62,797 nt of DNA from Aridibacter famidurans. Its GTDB lineage: Bacteria > Acidobacteriota > Blastocatellia > Pyrinomonadales > Pyrinomonadaceae. This document shows, one piece after another, positions 9,490-18,758 of the stretch. The stretch is taken from the NCBI GenBank assembly GCA_024103495.1, contig JAGFIQ010000148.1:1-62797 (forward strand), read 5' to 3'. The notes under the pieces were generated by a model that was not told the DNA's origin, did not search any database, and saw nothing but the letters and a program-made list of their open reading frames with translations. The translations under genes and the position numbers were made by a program. Position 1 is the stretch's first letter. Each line of letters starts with the position of its first letter.

Positions 9490-9629
9490 CAGTTGCCGCC
9501 CCGCTTCAGCGGGGGGATCGAAGCGGCCGACAGATCATTTCGCCGGCTTCAGCCGGCACTTGTTGGGGCTAAAGCCCCAAAAATTAGTTTCGCAGCTGCC
9601 CCCCCGGCTAAAGCCGGGGGCAACTGATG
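9490..9629. repeat. Palindromic mobile-like element, copy 1
   Basis: A 140-bp element bounded by the perfect 8-bp inverted repeat CAGTTGCC/GGCAACTG. Inside are four hairpins in series: CCCGCTTCAGCGGG, GCCGGCTTCAGCCGGC, GGGGCTAAAGCCCC and a CCCCCGGCT/AGCCGGGGG stem. The second copy, with the same termini and order, is at 33275-33417. It fills most of the 336-bp gap between the serine hydrolase C and CocE genes; no ORF lies in the gap. It resembles REP/MITE-type elements mobilised in trans. Confidence 0.75.
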
Positions 9630-9778
9630 TCCTTCGGCAACTGAATCAATCCCGCAAAGCGATCAGAAAAGGTATCTGGAACTACCTTTCAAACAGCCTT
9701 CAACTGATGCCTCCCGGCAATTCGATCTATCGCGCGAAGCGATCGGGTCTCCGGATCTGCCTATCAAAAAGCCTCGCG

Positions 9779-11641
9779 TCAGGGCGCTGTCTCGACCGGG
9801 ACTGCGATGTGCGAGGCATTTCGGCCCGACCGGTAGATCCTCTGGGTCGCGGTCCGGAAGTCGGATTCGGTAGCCTTAAATATGTTCTGGACGAATGTCT
9901 GCGGATTCCTGTCGATCACGGGGAACCAGCTGCTCTGGACCTGGACCATTATCCTGTGGCCCTTTCGGAACACGAGGTCGTTCGCGGGGAACGGTATTTG
10001 GTACAGCTGGACCGTGTTCGCAGGGATCGGCTCCGGTTTCTCGAAGCTGTTCCTGTAACGGCCGCGGAAGACGTCGCCGGCGATCATCAGCTGATAGCCG
10101 CGGAGCGCCGGATCGGCCTCGTAATCTTCCGGATAGACGTCGATCAGCTTGAAGATCCAGTCGCTGTCGGTCCCCGTCGTCGAGGCGAAGAGGTTTGCGA
10201 TCACCTTGCCGGAGATCACCACGTCCTCTTCCAGTGGGTCCGTCACCCACGTCACCACGTCGGGCCTGTTCGTCGCGAACCTCTGGTCGTCTACAAGCCA
10301 GGTGCTCCAGCCGGCTCGCAGAGGGATCGGCCTCGCGCGGTACGGGACCGGATTGTCGGGGTCCGAGATGTAACTGTCATATCCGTCTCCGGACGTACCC
10401 GGCGCTTCGAACGAAAGACCGCGGTCCTCGCGAAAATACAGCTTCTTATCCTCGATGGCCTCTCTCGGCGGCCAGGCCTTGTGTTTGACCCATTCGTTCC
10501 TTCCCGTCCTGAAGGTCAGCGCCTCCGCAAGGTCCGGAGCCGGAGCGCCTTTGAGGTGGTGCCTTAGGAACGGCGCGCGTATCTCGTCGCGGAAATACGC
10601 CGACGTGTTGCTCCCGAAATCGATCGGGCCGAGCTTGCTGCCGTCGGCTCTCGACCATCCCCCGTGGTTCCAGGGGCCCACGACGAGGAAATTCTGGTTG
10701 TTGGCGTCGTGGCGTTCGAGCAGCTCGTAGATCTTGATCGGGCCGTAAAAGTCTTCCTGGTCCCACCAGCCTGCGACGTTCAATGTCGGTACGGTGACGC
10801 GGTTCAGCCAGGGCGCGAACGCCTGCCTCTTCCAGAAGGCGTCGTAGTCCGGGTGGTTGACGAAGTCGTTCCAGGTCGGATACTTCCCGTGAAGATACTT
10901 CTTGTCTACGTTCGAGAGCGGCCCGAGCTTCAGGTACCACTCGTACACGTCGTAGTTGTCGATGACATTCGCAGGGTTTGTCATCTCCTTCGAAGACTCC
11001 ATCATGTACGTGAACTCGAACCCGTAGCTCAGGCGGAACGCCCCGTTGTGGTGAAAGTCGTCGCCGATCCACATATCGGCGGGCGATGCCTGCGGGACGA
11101 TCGCCTTGAGCGCCGGATGCGGATCGAGCATCGCCATCACCGCGAGCCAGGCTCCGTAGCTTGTCCCGGCGATCCCCACCCTTCCGTTACTGTTCGTGTT
11201 CTTTAGGAGCCATTCGATCGTGTCGTACGTGTCCGTGCTTTCATCGATCGCCGAGTTGTCGCTGCGGTCCCTTGGCTGGCGGAGCATCACGAACTGACCT
11301 TCGGACTTGAACCGGCCGCGTATGTCCTGCTGGACGATGATGTACCTGTCGGGGACCAGGTCGGCGAGTATTCTCGCGATCTGCTCGGGGGTCGTTTCGC
11401 CGATCCCGTACGGAGTGCGGATCATCAGTATCGCCTGCTTCTCGTCGGTGTCGGTCGGAGTGAAGACCCGTGTGAACAGCCGGACCCCGTCGCGCATCGG
11501 CACCATCGACTCGGACTTGGCGTACGGTGCCGGAGCGTCCTGCGCAACGATCCCTTGAGGAGCCGCGAATACGAGCGCCGCGAGAACGAGCAAAAGACCC
11601 GCCGCGGCGCTACCGACCTTTCTGATACTTTCGTAGTTCAT
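9779..11641 (-). CDS. CocE/NonD family hydrolase (X-Pro dipeptidyl-peptidase type)
   Basis: A 620-residue alpha/beta-hydrolase of the CocE/NonD group, whose members are X-Pro dipeptidyl peptidases, acyl esterases and glutaryl-7-ACA acylases. A signal peptide covers about 1-33. The family start motif MVPMRDGVRLFTRVFTP is followed by the nucleophile elbow GTSYGAW, the acid in AGWWDQEDFYG and the His in VGPWNHGGW. The C-terminal half is the jelly-roll domain typical of the family. It begins 28 bp downstream of the Tricorn-like gene and is probably in the same operon, consistent with stepwise digestion of imported peptides. Substrate cannot be read from sequence. Confidence 0.88.
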   Translation of the reverse strand: MNYESIRKVGSAAAGLLLVLAALVFAAPQGIVAQDAPAPYAKSESMVPMRDGVRLFTRVFTPTDTDEKQAILMIRTPYGIGETTPEQIARILADLVPDRYIIVQQDIRGRFKSEGQFVMLRQPRDRSDNSAIDESTDTYDTIEWLLKNTNSNGRVGIAGTSYGAWLAVMAMLDPHPALKAIVPQASPADMWIGDDFHHNGAFRLSYGFEFTYMMESSKEMTNPANVIDNYDVYEWYLKLGPLSNVDKKYLHGKYPTWNDFVNHPDYDAFWKRQAFAPWLNRVTVPTLNVAGWWDQEDFYGPIKIYELLERHDANNQNFLVVGPWNHGGWSRADGSKLGPIDFGSNTSAYFRDEIRAPFLRHHLKGAPAPDLAEALTFRTGRNEWVKHKAWPPREAIEDKKLYFREDRGLSFEAPGTSGDGYDSYISDPDNPVPYRARPIPLRAGWSTWLVDDQRFATNRPDVVTWVTDPLEEDVVISGKVIANLFASTTGTDSDWIFKLIDVYPEDYEADPALRGYQLMIAGDVFRGRYRNSFEKPEPIPANTVQLYQIPFPANDLVFRKGHRIMVQVQSSWFPVIDRNPQTFVQNIFKATESDFRTATQRIYRSGRNASHIAVPVETAP

Positions 11642-11669
11642 CGTTGTTCAGCCTTTGGCTGTCGCAGGA

Positions 11670-14600
11670 CTAGTTGCCCCTTGGAGGCGAAACGCGGTCG
11701 ATCGGAGCCGGCCTGGGCACCTTCTTGAAGCCTCCTTTCTCAAGCAGTTTCATCGCTTCCTGAACCGCTCTCTCGAGCTGCGGATCGCGGCCTTCCCGGA
11801 CCGCCGAGGGCGAGTACTCGACCGGGACATCCGGAGCGACGCCTATGTTCTCGACGTCCCATTCGCCGTCCAGATTGTAAAAAGCGAGGTTCGGCGCCGT
11901 GATACCTCCGCCGTCTATGGTCGGCGGGAATCCGAGCGTTCCGACCAGGCCGCCCCATGTGCGGGTGCCGACAAGCGGCCCGATCTTGCGGAGCCTGAAC
12001 ATGAACGGCAAAGCGTCGCCGCCGGAGCCGGCGGATTCGTTGATCAGCATCACCTTCGGGCCGTAGATCCCCGCGAGCGGCGAGGTCGTCGGGTCTCCGT
12101 CGCGAAGCGCGAAGAAGCCCATAGGCTTGCGCTCAAGCTCGTTGACTATGTAGTCGGCGACCATCCCGCCCTGGTTATAGCGCTCGTCGATGACGGCGCC
12201 CTCTCGTTCCTGCTGTGAATAGAAGTATCGCGTGAAGTACGTGTACCCCGCGCCGCCCGTGTTCGGAAGCCAGACGTAGGCGAGTCGGCCGTTCGAAAGC
12301 CGGTCGACTATCCTCCGGTTGCTCTCGACCCACGCGCGCGTCCTCAGCTGGTTCTCGTTGGAAACGGGAACGACCGTCACGAGCCTCGAGCCCTCTTCGG
12401 TCGGCGAACCGTTGACGCGGATCGTCGTCTGGCGGCCGGCGGTTCCTTCAAAGAGGTAATAGGGGTTCGTAGGCGCGGCGAGTTTCCTGCCGTTCACCGC
12501 GAGAATGTAGTCGCCTTCCTTGACGTTGACGCCCGGAGCGCTGAGCGGCGCCTCGAGCCCCGGGTTCCAGTTCTCGCCGTCGTAGATCTTCTTGATCCGG
12601 TAATGGCCGTTCTCAAGCGCCAGGTCCGCTCCGAGCAGTCCCACCTGGACCGGCGTGTCGGACGGAACGTCGCCGCTTCCGGTCAGGTACGAATGCCCGA
12701 CGGTCAGCTCGCCGCCCATCATCGCGATGATGTATCCGAGGTCGGCGCGATGGCCCACGTCGGCAAGAAGAGGAAGGTACTTCTGGTAGATGGCGTCCCA
12801 GTCGGCGCCGTGCATTTCCTCGTCGTAGAAGAACTCTCGCTGAATCCGCCACGTCTCGCGGTAAATGTTCGCCCACTCGGCCTTCGGATCGACCCGCATC
12901 TCCATCTCCGACACGTTCAACGCGCCGTCGCCGGGCTTGGCTGGAGCCGCCGTGCCGACTATCCCGAACCTGGGCCCGGACCTGTAGAGAAGCTTCTTCC
13001 CGTCGCCGGACACCCAGTAAGCGCTGACGCCTTCTAGGAACGGCATCGCCTTCCTCGCCGCGACCGTGTACTTGTGCAGCCGGGCTCCGCCTCCGCCGTT
13101 GGCGGGCGGCTCAAGGAAGAAGAAGCTGCCGGCGGGGCCCGCGGCGAGCGAGTTGTAGTTCCTCGGAGGAAGATCGAGCGAGATTACCCGCTTGCTTATC
13201 CCTTCAAGATCGATCTTTACAGCTTTCGAGCCCTGGTCGCCGCCTTCTTTCGGCTTCGCGGCGGCATCCGGAGAGCCTTTCGGCGCGGGCTCTTCGTCGG
13301 ATTCGGGGAGAAGCGGCGAAGGCTCGTCAGCGGAAAGGACGGCAAGATACACGGACCTTCTGACCGGCCGGTCGACGGAGCTCATCTCGAGCCAACCCGT
13401 GCTTGGACCGTAGTCCGTGCTCGCGAGAAAATATATGTACTTCCCTCCCGCGTCGAATGCGGGAGAGACCGAATCTGCCAGGCCGTCCGTCACCTGGTAC
13501 GACTTCTTGTCGGAGAGCGAATACAGGAATACGGCGCGGAGGTGGCTGGGCAGGTTCTTTGTGTAAACGATCCAGTTAGAATCGGGCGACCAGGAGGTCT
13601 CCGTGTTCCGGAACGGGTCGGGATATCTGTCGGTATCGACCTTTGAAGCGGCGCCGGATTCCGTCTCGATCACCCATATGTTCCTGTGATTGTCCTGAAG
13701 CAGGATCTTGGTTCCGTCCGGAGACCAGGCGGGCTCCGAATAGAACCCCTTCGTCGGCAGGCCGATCACCTTCGGGGCTCCGATCCCGGAAGGATCACCG
13801 AGGACCAGCTGATACTCGCCGGACGCGTCCGAAAGCCAGGCGATCTTCGAGCCGTCGGGCGACCAGGCGGGGCTTCGGTCGTGGTTCGCGGAACTCTGCG
13901 TGAGATTCCGGAAATCGCCCTTTTCGGCGGGAACCGTAAAGATGTCGCCTCTCGCTTCAAACACGGCGCGCACGCCGGTCGGCGAAAGGGCCGCGTTGCG
14001 GATCATCGGGCCGGCCTTCTTGAACTGCGGGCGCGCCCAGGGTAGGTCGCCCGTAACTTCTATGTTCAGCCTCGTAGCGCGTCCCGACTTCGTATCGAAG
14101 AGATGAATGAATCCCGCCTGCTCATAGACGATCGCGTCGGATCCCGCGGAGGCGTTCATTATGTCGAAGTCGTTGTGCCGGGTCAGCTGTTCGACACCGC
14201 CGGAACCGACCTTCCAGGAGAACAGGTTCGCGGTGTGGCTTCTGTCGGACACGAAATACACCGTGTCGCCGATCCACATAGGCGAACTGTCGTTGCTGTT
14301 GTTCCAGGGCGCCTTTACGACGGATGCGTTGGCAAGATCGATCACCGAGATCGGGTGGGTCCGGCCGCCCCTGTAATGGCGCCAGAAGCTCGCGTCTTCC
14401 CAGGCCGGGACAAAGTTGGTCTGGATCTCTTCAAAGGCGATCCTTCGGCCGTCGGGAGAATACGCGCCCGTCGCGGCCCTCGGGACGGGGACCATCGAAG
14501 GCAGTCCGCCGTCGAGGCCGATCGTCCAGAGCTGGTTGTACGCCTGTTGAGGCGCGCTTGTCCTGACCGACGCAAAAAGGACACTTCTGCCGTCGGGGCT

Positions 14601-14945
14601 CCACCCGCGCGCGCGGTCGTCCGCCGGGTGATACGTGAGGCGGACCGGACTCCCGCCCGCCGAAGGGATCACGTAAACATCAGTGTTGCCGGAGATCGTC
14701 GACGTGAATGCGATCTGCGATCCGTCGGGAGAGAGGTAGGGATTGCTCTCTACGCCCGGAGTCGCGGTGACGCGGCGCGCCCGGCCGCCGGCCCTCGGCA
14801 CTGTCCAGATGTCGCCGGCGTACGCGAACGCGATCAGGTCGCGGCTGATTGAAGGCTGGCGCAGGAGCCGTGTGCCTTGCGCGAGGACAGACCCCGAAAG
14901 GGCGATGATGAAGATAGAAAGGAAGGCAAGCAGGCGTGTTCTCAT
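11670..14945 (-). CDS. Tricorn-like S41 protease with N-terminal beta-propeller
   Basis: About 1091 residues from the ATG at 14945, chosen over a longer frame because it is followed at once by a signal peptide (MRTRLLAFLSI to VLAQ). Residues about 25-420 contain repeated SPDG/WSPDG PD40 blades. A linker rich in Pro/Lys/Gly follows, then a second propeller-like segment. The Tricorn core carries GGELTVGHSYL (catalytic His region), a PDZ-like segment (EGDYILAVNGRKL) and the S41 nucleophile in AGSGGDALP. Tricorn enzymes degrade oligopeptides fed through the propeller. Here export suggests periplasmic peptide processing. It starts 78 bp after the receptor gene. Confidence 0.9.
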   Translation of the reverse strand: MRTRLLAFLSIFIIALSGSVLAQGTRLLRQPSISRDLIAFAYAGDIWTVPRAGGRARRVTATPGVESNPYLSPDGSQIAFTSTISGNTDVYVIPSAGGSPVRLTYHPADDRARGWSPDGRSVLFASVRTSAPQQAYNQLWTIGLDGGLPSMVPVPRAATGAYSPDGRRIAFEEIQTNFVPAWEDASFWRHYRGGRTHPISVIDLANASVVKAPWNNSNDSSPMWIGDTVYFVSDRSHTANLFSWKVGSGGVEQLTRHNDFDIMNASAGSDAIVYEQAGFIHLFDTKSGRATRLNIEVTGDLPWARPQFKKAGPMIRNAALSPTGVRAVFEARGDIFTVPAEKGDFRNLTQSSANHDRSPAWSPDGSKIAWLSDASGEYQLVLGDPSGIGAPKVIGLPTKGFYSEPAWSPDGTKILLQDNHRNIWVIETESGAASKVDTDRYPDPFRNTETSWSPDSNWIVYTKNLPSHLRAVFLYSLSDKKSYQVTDGLADSVSPAFDAGGKYIYFLASTDYGPSTGWLEMSSVDRPVRRSVYLAVLSADEPSPLLPESDEEPAPKGSPDAAAKPKEGGDQGSKAVKIDLEGISKRVISLDLPPRNYNSLAAGPAGSFFFLEPPANGGGGARLHKYTVAARKAMPFLEGVSAYWVSGDGKKLLYRSGPRFGIVGTAAPAKPGDGALNVSEMEMRVDPKAEWANIYRETWRIQREFFYDEEMHGADWDAIYQKYLPLLADVGHRADLGYIIAMMGGELTVGHSYLTGSGDVPSDTPVQVGLLGADLALENGHYRIKKIYDGENWNPGLEAPLSAPGVNVKEGDYILAVNGRKLAAPTNPYYLFEGTAGRQTTIRVNGSPTEEGSRLVTVVPVSNENQLRTRAWVESNRRIVDRLSNGRLAYVWLPNTGGAGYTYFTRYFYSQQEREGAVIDERYNQGGMVADYIVNELERKPMGFFALRDGDPTTSPLAGIYGPKVMLINESAGSGGDALPFMFRLRKIGPLVGTRTWGGLVGTLGFPPTIDGGGITAPNLAFYNLDGEWDVENIGVAPDVPVEYSPSAVREGRDPQLERAVQEAMKLLEKGGFKKVPRPAPIDRVSPPRGN

Positions 14946-15023
14946 TTTCTTGTCGATTCCGAAAAGAGGGCCCGAACAAAGTCCAGGCCCCGATTGATCG
15001 TTCAATTACCGGTCAGACCGGGA

Positions 15024-18000
15024 TCAGAAAGTAACCCTGACCCCGAACTGGCCTTCGCGTCCCGGCAGTACCTGCGTAATGGAGTTGAAAGGCTCAGTCG
15101 GGACATCGTCCCGGTTCTGGACCGCAGCTGGATTCTGCCGGTTCAGTAAGTTGAAGAACTCGAACAGAAGCTCCAGTTTGACCCTTTCGCCGAAGTTGAA
15201 GATCTTTGAGAAACGCATGTCGAGGTTCACAAAGGCAGGCGCAGTGAACGCGTTCCTTCCCGCCGTGAAGTCAATTCCGTTGAAATTGGAGTTGCCGTCC
15301 GGATCGCGGTTCTGAGTGTCGAACCGGCTGAAGTGAAATCCGCTTTGAGCACGGAAGATACCTCCGATCTGGAACTGATACGGAAGCGTCACGATGCCGT
15401 TGACCTGGAAAATGTGGTCCAGAGCCAGACTCGAAGGTCCCTTGTCAAGATCGGGTCCGTTCCAGAACGTCCCGGCCTCCTGTACAAGGTTGCCGTTCCG
15501 GCTCGTGAACGGGCCGTTGGCGTTGGTCTGGGGCGTACAGCCGGGATTGCTCGCCGGGCACGGCTCGGTGACGACAGGAACAACTCCGACCCAGTTGTCA
15601 GTCGGCGTGGCGTTGATCCCTCGCGAGTTGTCGGTCGCCTTTGCGTAAGTGTAGTTCGCGCCGACCTGGAACCGACGGCTGAACCGCTTGTTGAAGCTCA
15701 GGACCAGGCCGTCGTATTTGCCTTCATAATAGGGACCGAACGTAGGCAGCTCGCCCGCGCCCGGAGGATCGAAGCTTCTGCCGATCCCTGCAACCCTCGA
15801 ACGGAATGCCAGGTTGCTGATCCTTATCCCGAGGAGGTTCCTGATATCGCGGTGATGGTATGTGGCCTCGAAGACCATATCGTCAGCCAGTTCGCGCTGA
15901 ACGCCTATGCTGAAGCCGTCGGTATGCGGCGTGGCGAACGTCTGGTCAACAGCGACCGGGGAGGCGGCAGGCGGGATGATCGGGTTGTTTAACACGCCGA
16001 ACGCGCCCCACTCGAAATATCCGTCAGGCTGTCCGATCGCCGCGGCTGCCTGGGTCAGATACTGCGACGGCGTCAGGCCGGTTAGCTGCTGGACATTGCT
16101 TATGTTTATCACCGTGTTCGCCGGAACGGGTTGATTGCCCGGTGCCACGACGCTGTTGAGGCGGTCGACCCCGACCATCGGGCCTCCACCTATGGGACAA
16201 GTGGCGCCCATTGATTGGATCTGCGCGTCCGTCAAGTGATTCGAAACGCAGGGCCCCGGAAGGCCGGACAAGAAGGCGAGGTTTATTACGAGGCTGGGCG
16301 ATCCGTAAAACCCTCGGGGGAAATAAAGCGATTGAAGCACGCGGCGGTCGGCCCCGCCAAAAGCGGGAACCTGGCTCGCAAGCCCGAGGCGGAACTGGTC
16401 GTAGAACCTTCCGTAGTGGCCGCGAATGATCGTTTTTGGATCCACCGCCCAGGCCACTCCAAGCCTGGGAGAGAAGTTCTTGTCGGCTTCGAATTCCGAA
16501 TCGTGGTCATAGCGGATTCCCAGATTGACCGTCAGGTTATTTAGTATTTTCCAGTCGTCCTGGAAATAGAATCCGTTGTAGTAGTTGTTCAGGTGGACCT
16601 CGTTTGCCTCGGGAGTGGGACCGCCGGCGTCGAGCAGGAGAAAGATCCCGCTGTTGACAGGACCAAGGCTGACGTAGTCATCGATTGTGGCAAACAGCTG
16701 GTTTGTAAAGGTCGTCGATTCCAATCCGTCCACTTTCGTGCGAAGGAACTGCCACCCGAACTTGAAGTCGTGGTCGCCGTACAGCTTGTTCACATTCGCA
16801 ATGACCGACGTGTATTTTTGGTGAGTATTGGAAGGAGTAGTCGCTGTACCAAACGAGATTGACGGAAGAGGGCTGAAGAACTGGCAGGATGGTGGAGATA
16901 TTTGCTGTTCGGGAAAAGCGTTGAGCAATGGTGAGCACGTAAACTCCGGATAGAACGGCGCGTTGTCGTAAGGCTCGCTGCGGTAAGATCCACGGAGGGT
17001 CACGATCCACGGATTGCCGAGGTCGCCGAGAAGCATAGTATCGCCGAACCCGAGCAGGAGCGATCGGGCGCCGCTGCTACGCCTGGAGGTCGGTACGCCA
17101 GATCCTGACCCCTTCGTATTCTCATTCGTATAGTTCACTTCCTGGACCAGCTGATGGCGTGAGAACTGCTGGTTCAGCTTCAGGAACAGTCGTGTTCCGC
17201 GGGTCTCGCGCGGGACGTCAAGCGGTTCCTCCTGGCTGCGGAGAAGATTGAGAACGGTCTGAGCGCCTACTGAATCTCCCAAATCCGGGTACTTGAAGTC
17301 GATCCCGCGATCTTCAGTTATGCGTTCGGCCGAACCAAAAAAGAAGAACCTGTCTTTAATGATCGGGCCGCCGCCCGCGATGCTGTAGTTATATCTGCGA
17401 AGGTAGGTCGGCTCGGTCACCGTCTCATCGAGCGAGTTCACAGAGTCGAACGCGTCATTGCGGTGGAAGAACGAGGCAACACCGTGGAATTCGTTCCCGC
17501 CGCTTTTGGTGATCACATTGATGATCGCGCCGGATGCCTGTCCGAATTCCGCCTTGTAACCTGTAGTCAGCACCTGAAACTCGGCGATGGTTTCCTGATT
17601 GAACGGGGCAGCGGGTCCGCCCTCGACGGTGTCCTTGTTCGGGTGTCCGTCAATAAAGAAGTTGTTGTTGCCGCTGCGTTCGCCGAGTACGGGGTTGGCA
17701 TTGTCGCCGCCCGACTGGCGGTTGATCGCCACGCCTGGCACAAGCTGAAGAAGGTCAAGATACTCGCGGCCGTTCACCGGAAGTTCCTGGATCTCCCTGG
17801 GCGTGACCGTTGATCCGGTAGAGGACGTCGTGCTCTCGATCAGAGGGATCGTATCGGTTACGACCACCTCTCCGCCGACCTGACCCACCTGCAACTGGAA
17901 ATTGACCGTGGCGGTCCGGTTGAGCAGAAGCTCGAACCTCGAAGTGCTGGTCGAGAACCCGGTCTGCTCCACGGTGACCGTGTAGTTGCCCGCGGGAAGC

Positions 18001-18293
18001 GCCGCAAGCCTGTAGACGCCTTCGGAGTTGGTTGTTGTCGTCCGTTCCGTCGCGAGAGTGTCGGCGGCCACGCGAACGGTCGCTCCCGAGATGACCGCGC
18101 CGGTCGGGTCAGTGACTGTTCCCTCGATCGAGGACGTCGTCGTCTGTGCGGCGGCGTTGGCCGTGAACATCAAAGCGATGATAAGCGGCAAGAGCAGAGA
18201 AAGCGCCCGTTGGGTGCGTGTACGACGAGCGGACCGTGGTCCCTCATCGCCCGCCTTTTCTTCCGGGATCGAAAAACTGGTGATCGCATTCAT
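15024..18293 (-). CDS. Oar-like TonB-dependent outer-membrane receptor
   Basis: About 1089 residues. The start at 18293 is preferred because AGGAG sits 7-8 nt upstream; an in-frame ATG at 18308 would put that site inside the gene. The N-terminus carries a signal region ending in ANAAAQ, a carboxypeptidase regulatory-like domain (SIEGTVTDPTGAVISGA to about residue 120), then the plug (ELPVNGREYLDLLQLVPGV). A long beta-barrel of alternating aromatic strands follows, ending FGVRVTF with the terminal Phe needed for outer-membrane assembly. Such receptors bring in oligomers too large for porins. Being first in the operon, it probably defines the substrate that the hydrolases below it process. Confidence 0.92.
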   Translation of the reverse strand: MNAITSFSIPEEKAGDEGPRSARRTRTQRALSLLLPLIIALMFTANAAAQTTTSSIEGTVTDPTGAVISGATVRVAADTLATERTTTTNSEGVYRLAALPAGNYTVTVEQTGFSTSTSRFELLLNRTATVNFQLQVGQVGGEVVVTDTIPLIESTTSSTGSTVTPREIQELPVNGREYLDLLQLVPGVAINRQSGGDNANPVLGERSGNNNFFIDGHPNKDTVEGGPAAPFNQETIAEFQVLTTGYKAEFGQASGAIINVITKSGGNEFHGVASFFHRNDAFDSVNSLDETVTEPTYLRRYNYSIAGGGPIIKDRFFFFGSAERITEDRGIDFKYPDLGDSVGAQTVLNLLRSQEEPLDVPRETRGTRLFLKLNQQFSRHQLVQEVNYTNENTKGSGSGVPTSRRSSGARSLLLGFGDTMLLGDLGNPWIVTLRGSYRSEPYDNAPFYPEFTCSPLLNAFPEQQISPPSCQFFSPLPSISFGTATTPSNTHQKYTSVIANVNKLYGDHDFKFGWQFLRTKVDGLESTTFTNQLFATIDDYVSLGPVNSGIFLLLDAGGPTPEANEVHLNNYYNGFYFQDDWKILNNLTVNLGIRYDHDSEFEADKNFSPRLGVAWAVDPKTIIRGHYGRFYDQFRLGLASQVPAFGGADRRVLQSLYFPRGFYGSPSLVINLAFLSGLPGPCVSNHLTDAQIQSMGATCPIGGGPMVGVDRLNSVVAPGNQPVPANTVINISNVQQLTGLTPSQYLTQAAAAIGQPDGYFEWGAFGVLNNPIIPPAASPVAVDQTFATPHTDGFSIGVQRELADDMVFEATYHHRDIRNLLGIRISNLAFRSRVAGIGRSFDPPGAGELPTFGPYYEGKYDGLVLSFNKRFSRRFQVGANYTYAKATDNSRGINATPTDNWVGVVPVVTEPCPASNPGCTPQTNANGPFTSRNGNLVQEAGTFWNGPDLDKGPSSLALDHIFQVNGIVTLPYQFQIGGIFRAQSGFHFSRFDTQNRDPDGNSNFNGIDFTAGRNAFTAPAFVNLDMRFSKIFNFGERVKLELLFEFFNLLNRQNPAAVQNRDDVPTEPFNSITQVLPGREGQFGVRVTF

Positions 18294-18415
18294 AACTTGT
18301 CTCCTCATGAACAGAACTGTGACGCGGCGTTGGGATCCCCAAAGGATCCTGAAGTGGTTTGCTGCAAGTGCTTTTTCTGAAGCTCAGGCGTGACCTGATT
18401 GAAAATTGTTTCACC

Positions 18416-18444
18416 GTTCTACACGAATTGATGCATCTTGTCAA
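18416..18444 (-). promoter_or_regulatory. Sigma-70-type promoter of the receptor/hydrolase operon
   Basis: Read on the minus strand, a consensus -35 TTGACA (18444-18439) is followed by a 17-nt spacer and the -10 TAGAAC (18421-18416). A start near 18409 would give a leader of about 115 nt to the receptor ATG. Confidence 0.65.
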
Positions 18445-18595
18445 CAAATCGCACCGCACGTTGCATTTTTTCCAATTTTTCCACCCGGAAGGACACTATA
18501 GATCAGATACCTAAGTCCATCTAAATGCATTACACAGTGTATCTTACAAGGCAGTTGCGACTATGCGGAGTACCGATGCCGGTGCCGCCACTTAT

Positions 18596-18613
18596 ACGCA
18601 ACAACTGTTGCGT
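18596..18613. promoter_or_regulatory. Perfect palindrome, candidate RpiR-family operator
   Basis: ACGCAACA-AC-TGTTGCGT is an 8-2-8 perfect inverted repeat. Its right arm contains the -35 hexamer of the regulator's promoter, so binding would block that promoter. A half-site TTGCG lies near 18555, and a second small palindrome TACAC-A-GTGTA lies at 18531-18541. Assignment to the adjacent MurR/RpiR regulator is inferred from position. Confidence 0.55.
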
Positions 18614-18636
18614 TCTTTGAAAGTTTGCTTTACTAT
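18608..18636 (+). promoter_or_regulatory. Promoter of the RpiR regulator operon
   Basis: TTGCGT (18608-18613), a 17-nt spacer and TACTAT (18631-18636) form a reasonable sigma-70 promoter. It gives a leader of about 115 nt before the ATG at 18759. Confidence 0.55.
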
Positions 18637-18758
18637 ACACGCTCTATTGCATCATTGTCGGGGTTTCCTTTTCCGGGAACATACCCCCGTCGAGAATTGA
18701 ACAGCAATAAAGACGGGCCCCGGAACAGCGAAGCCGGCAGGGTCGGACGCAGGCAGGA

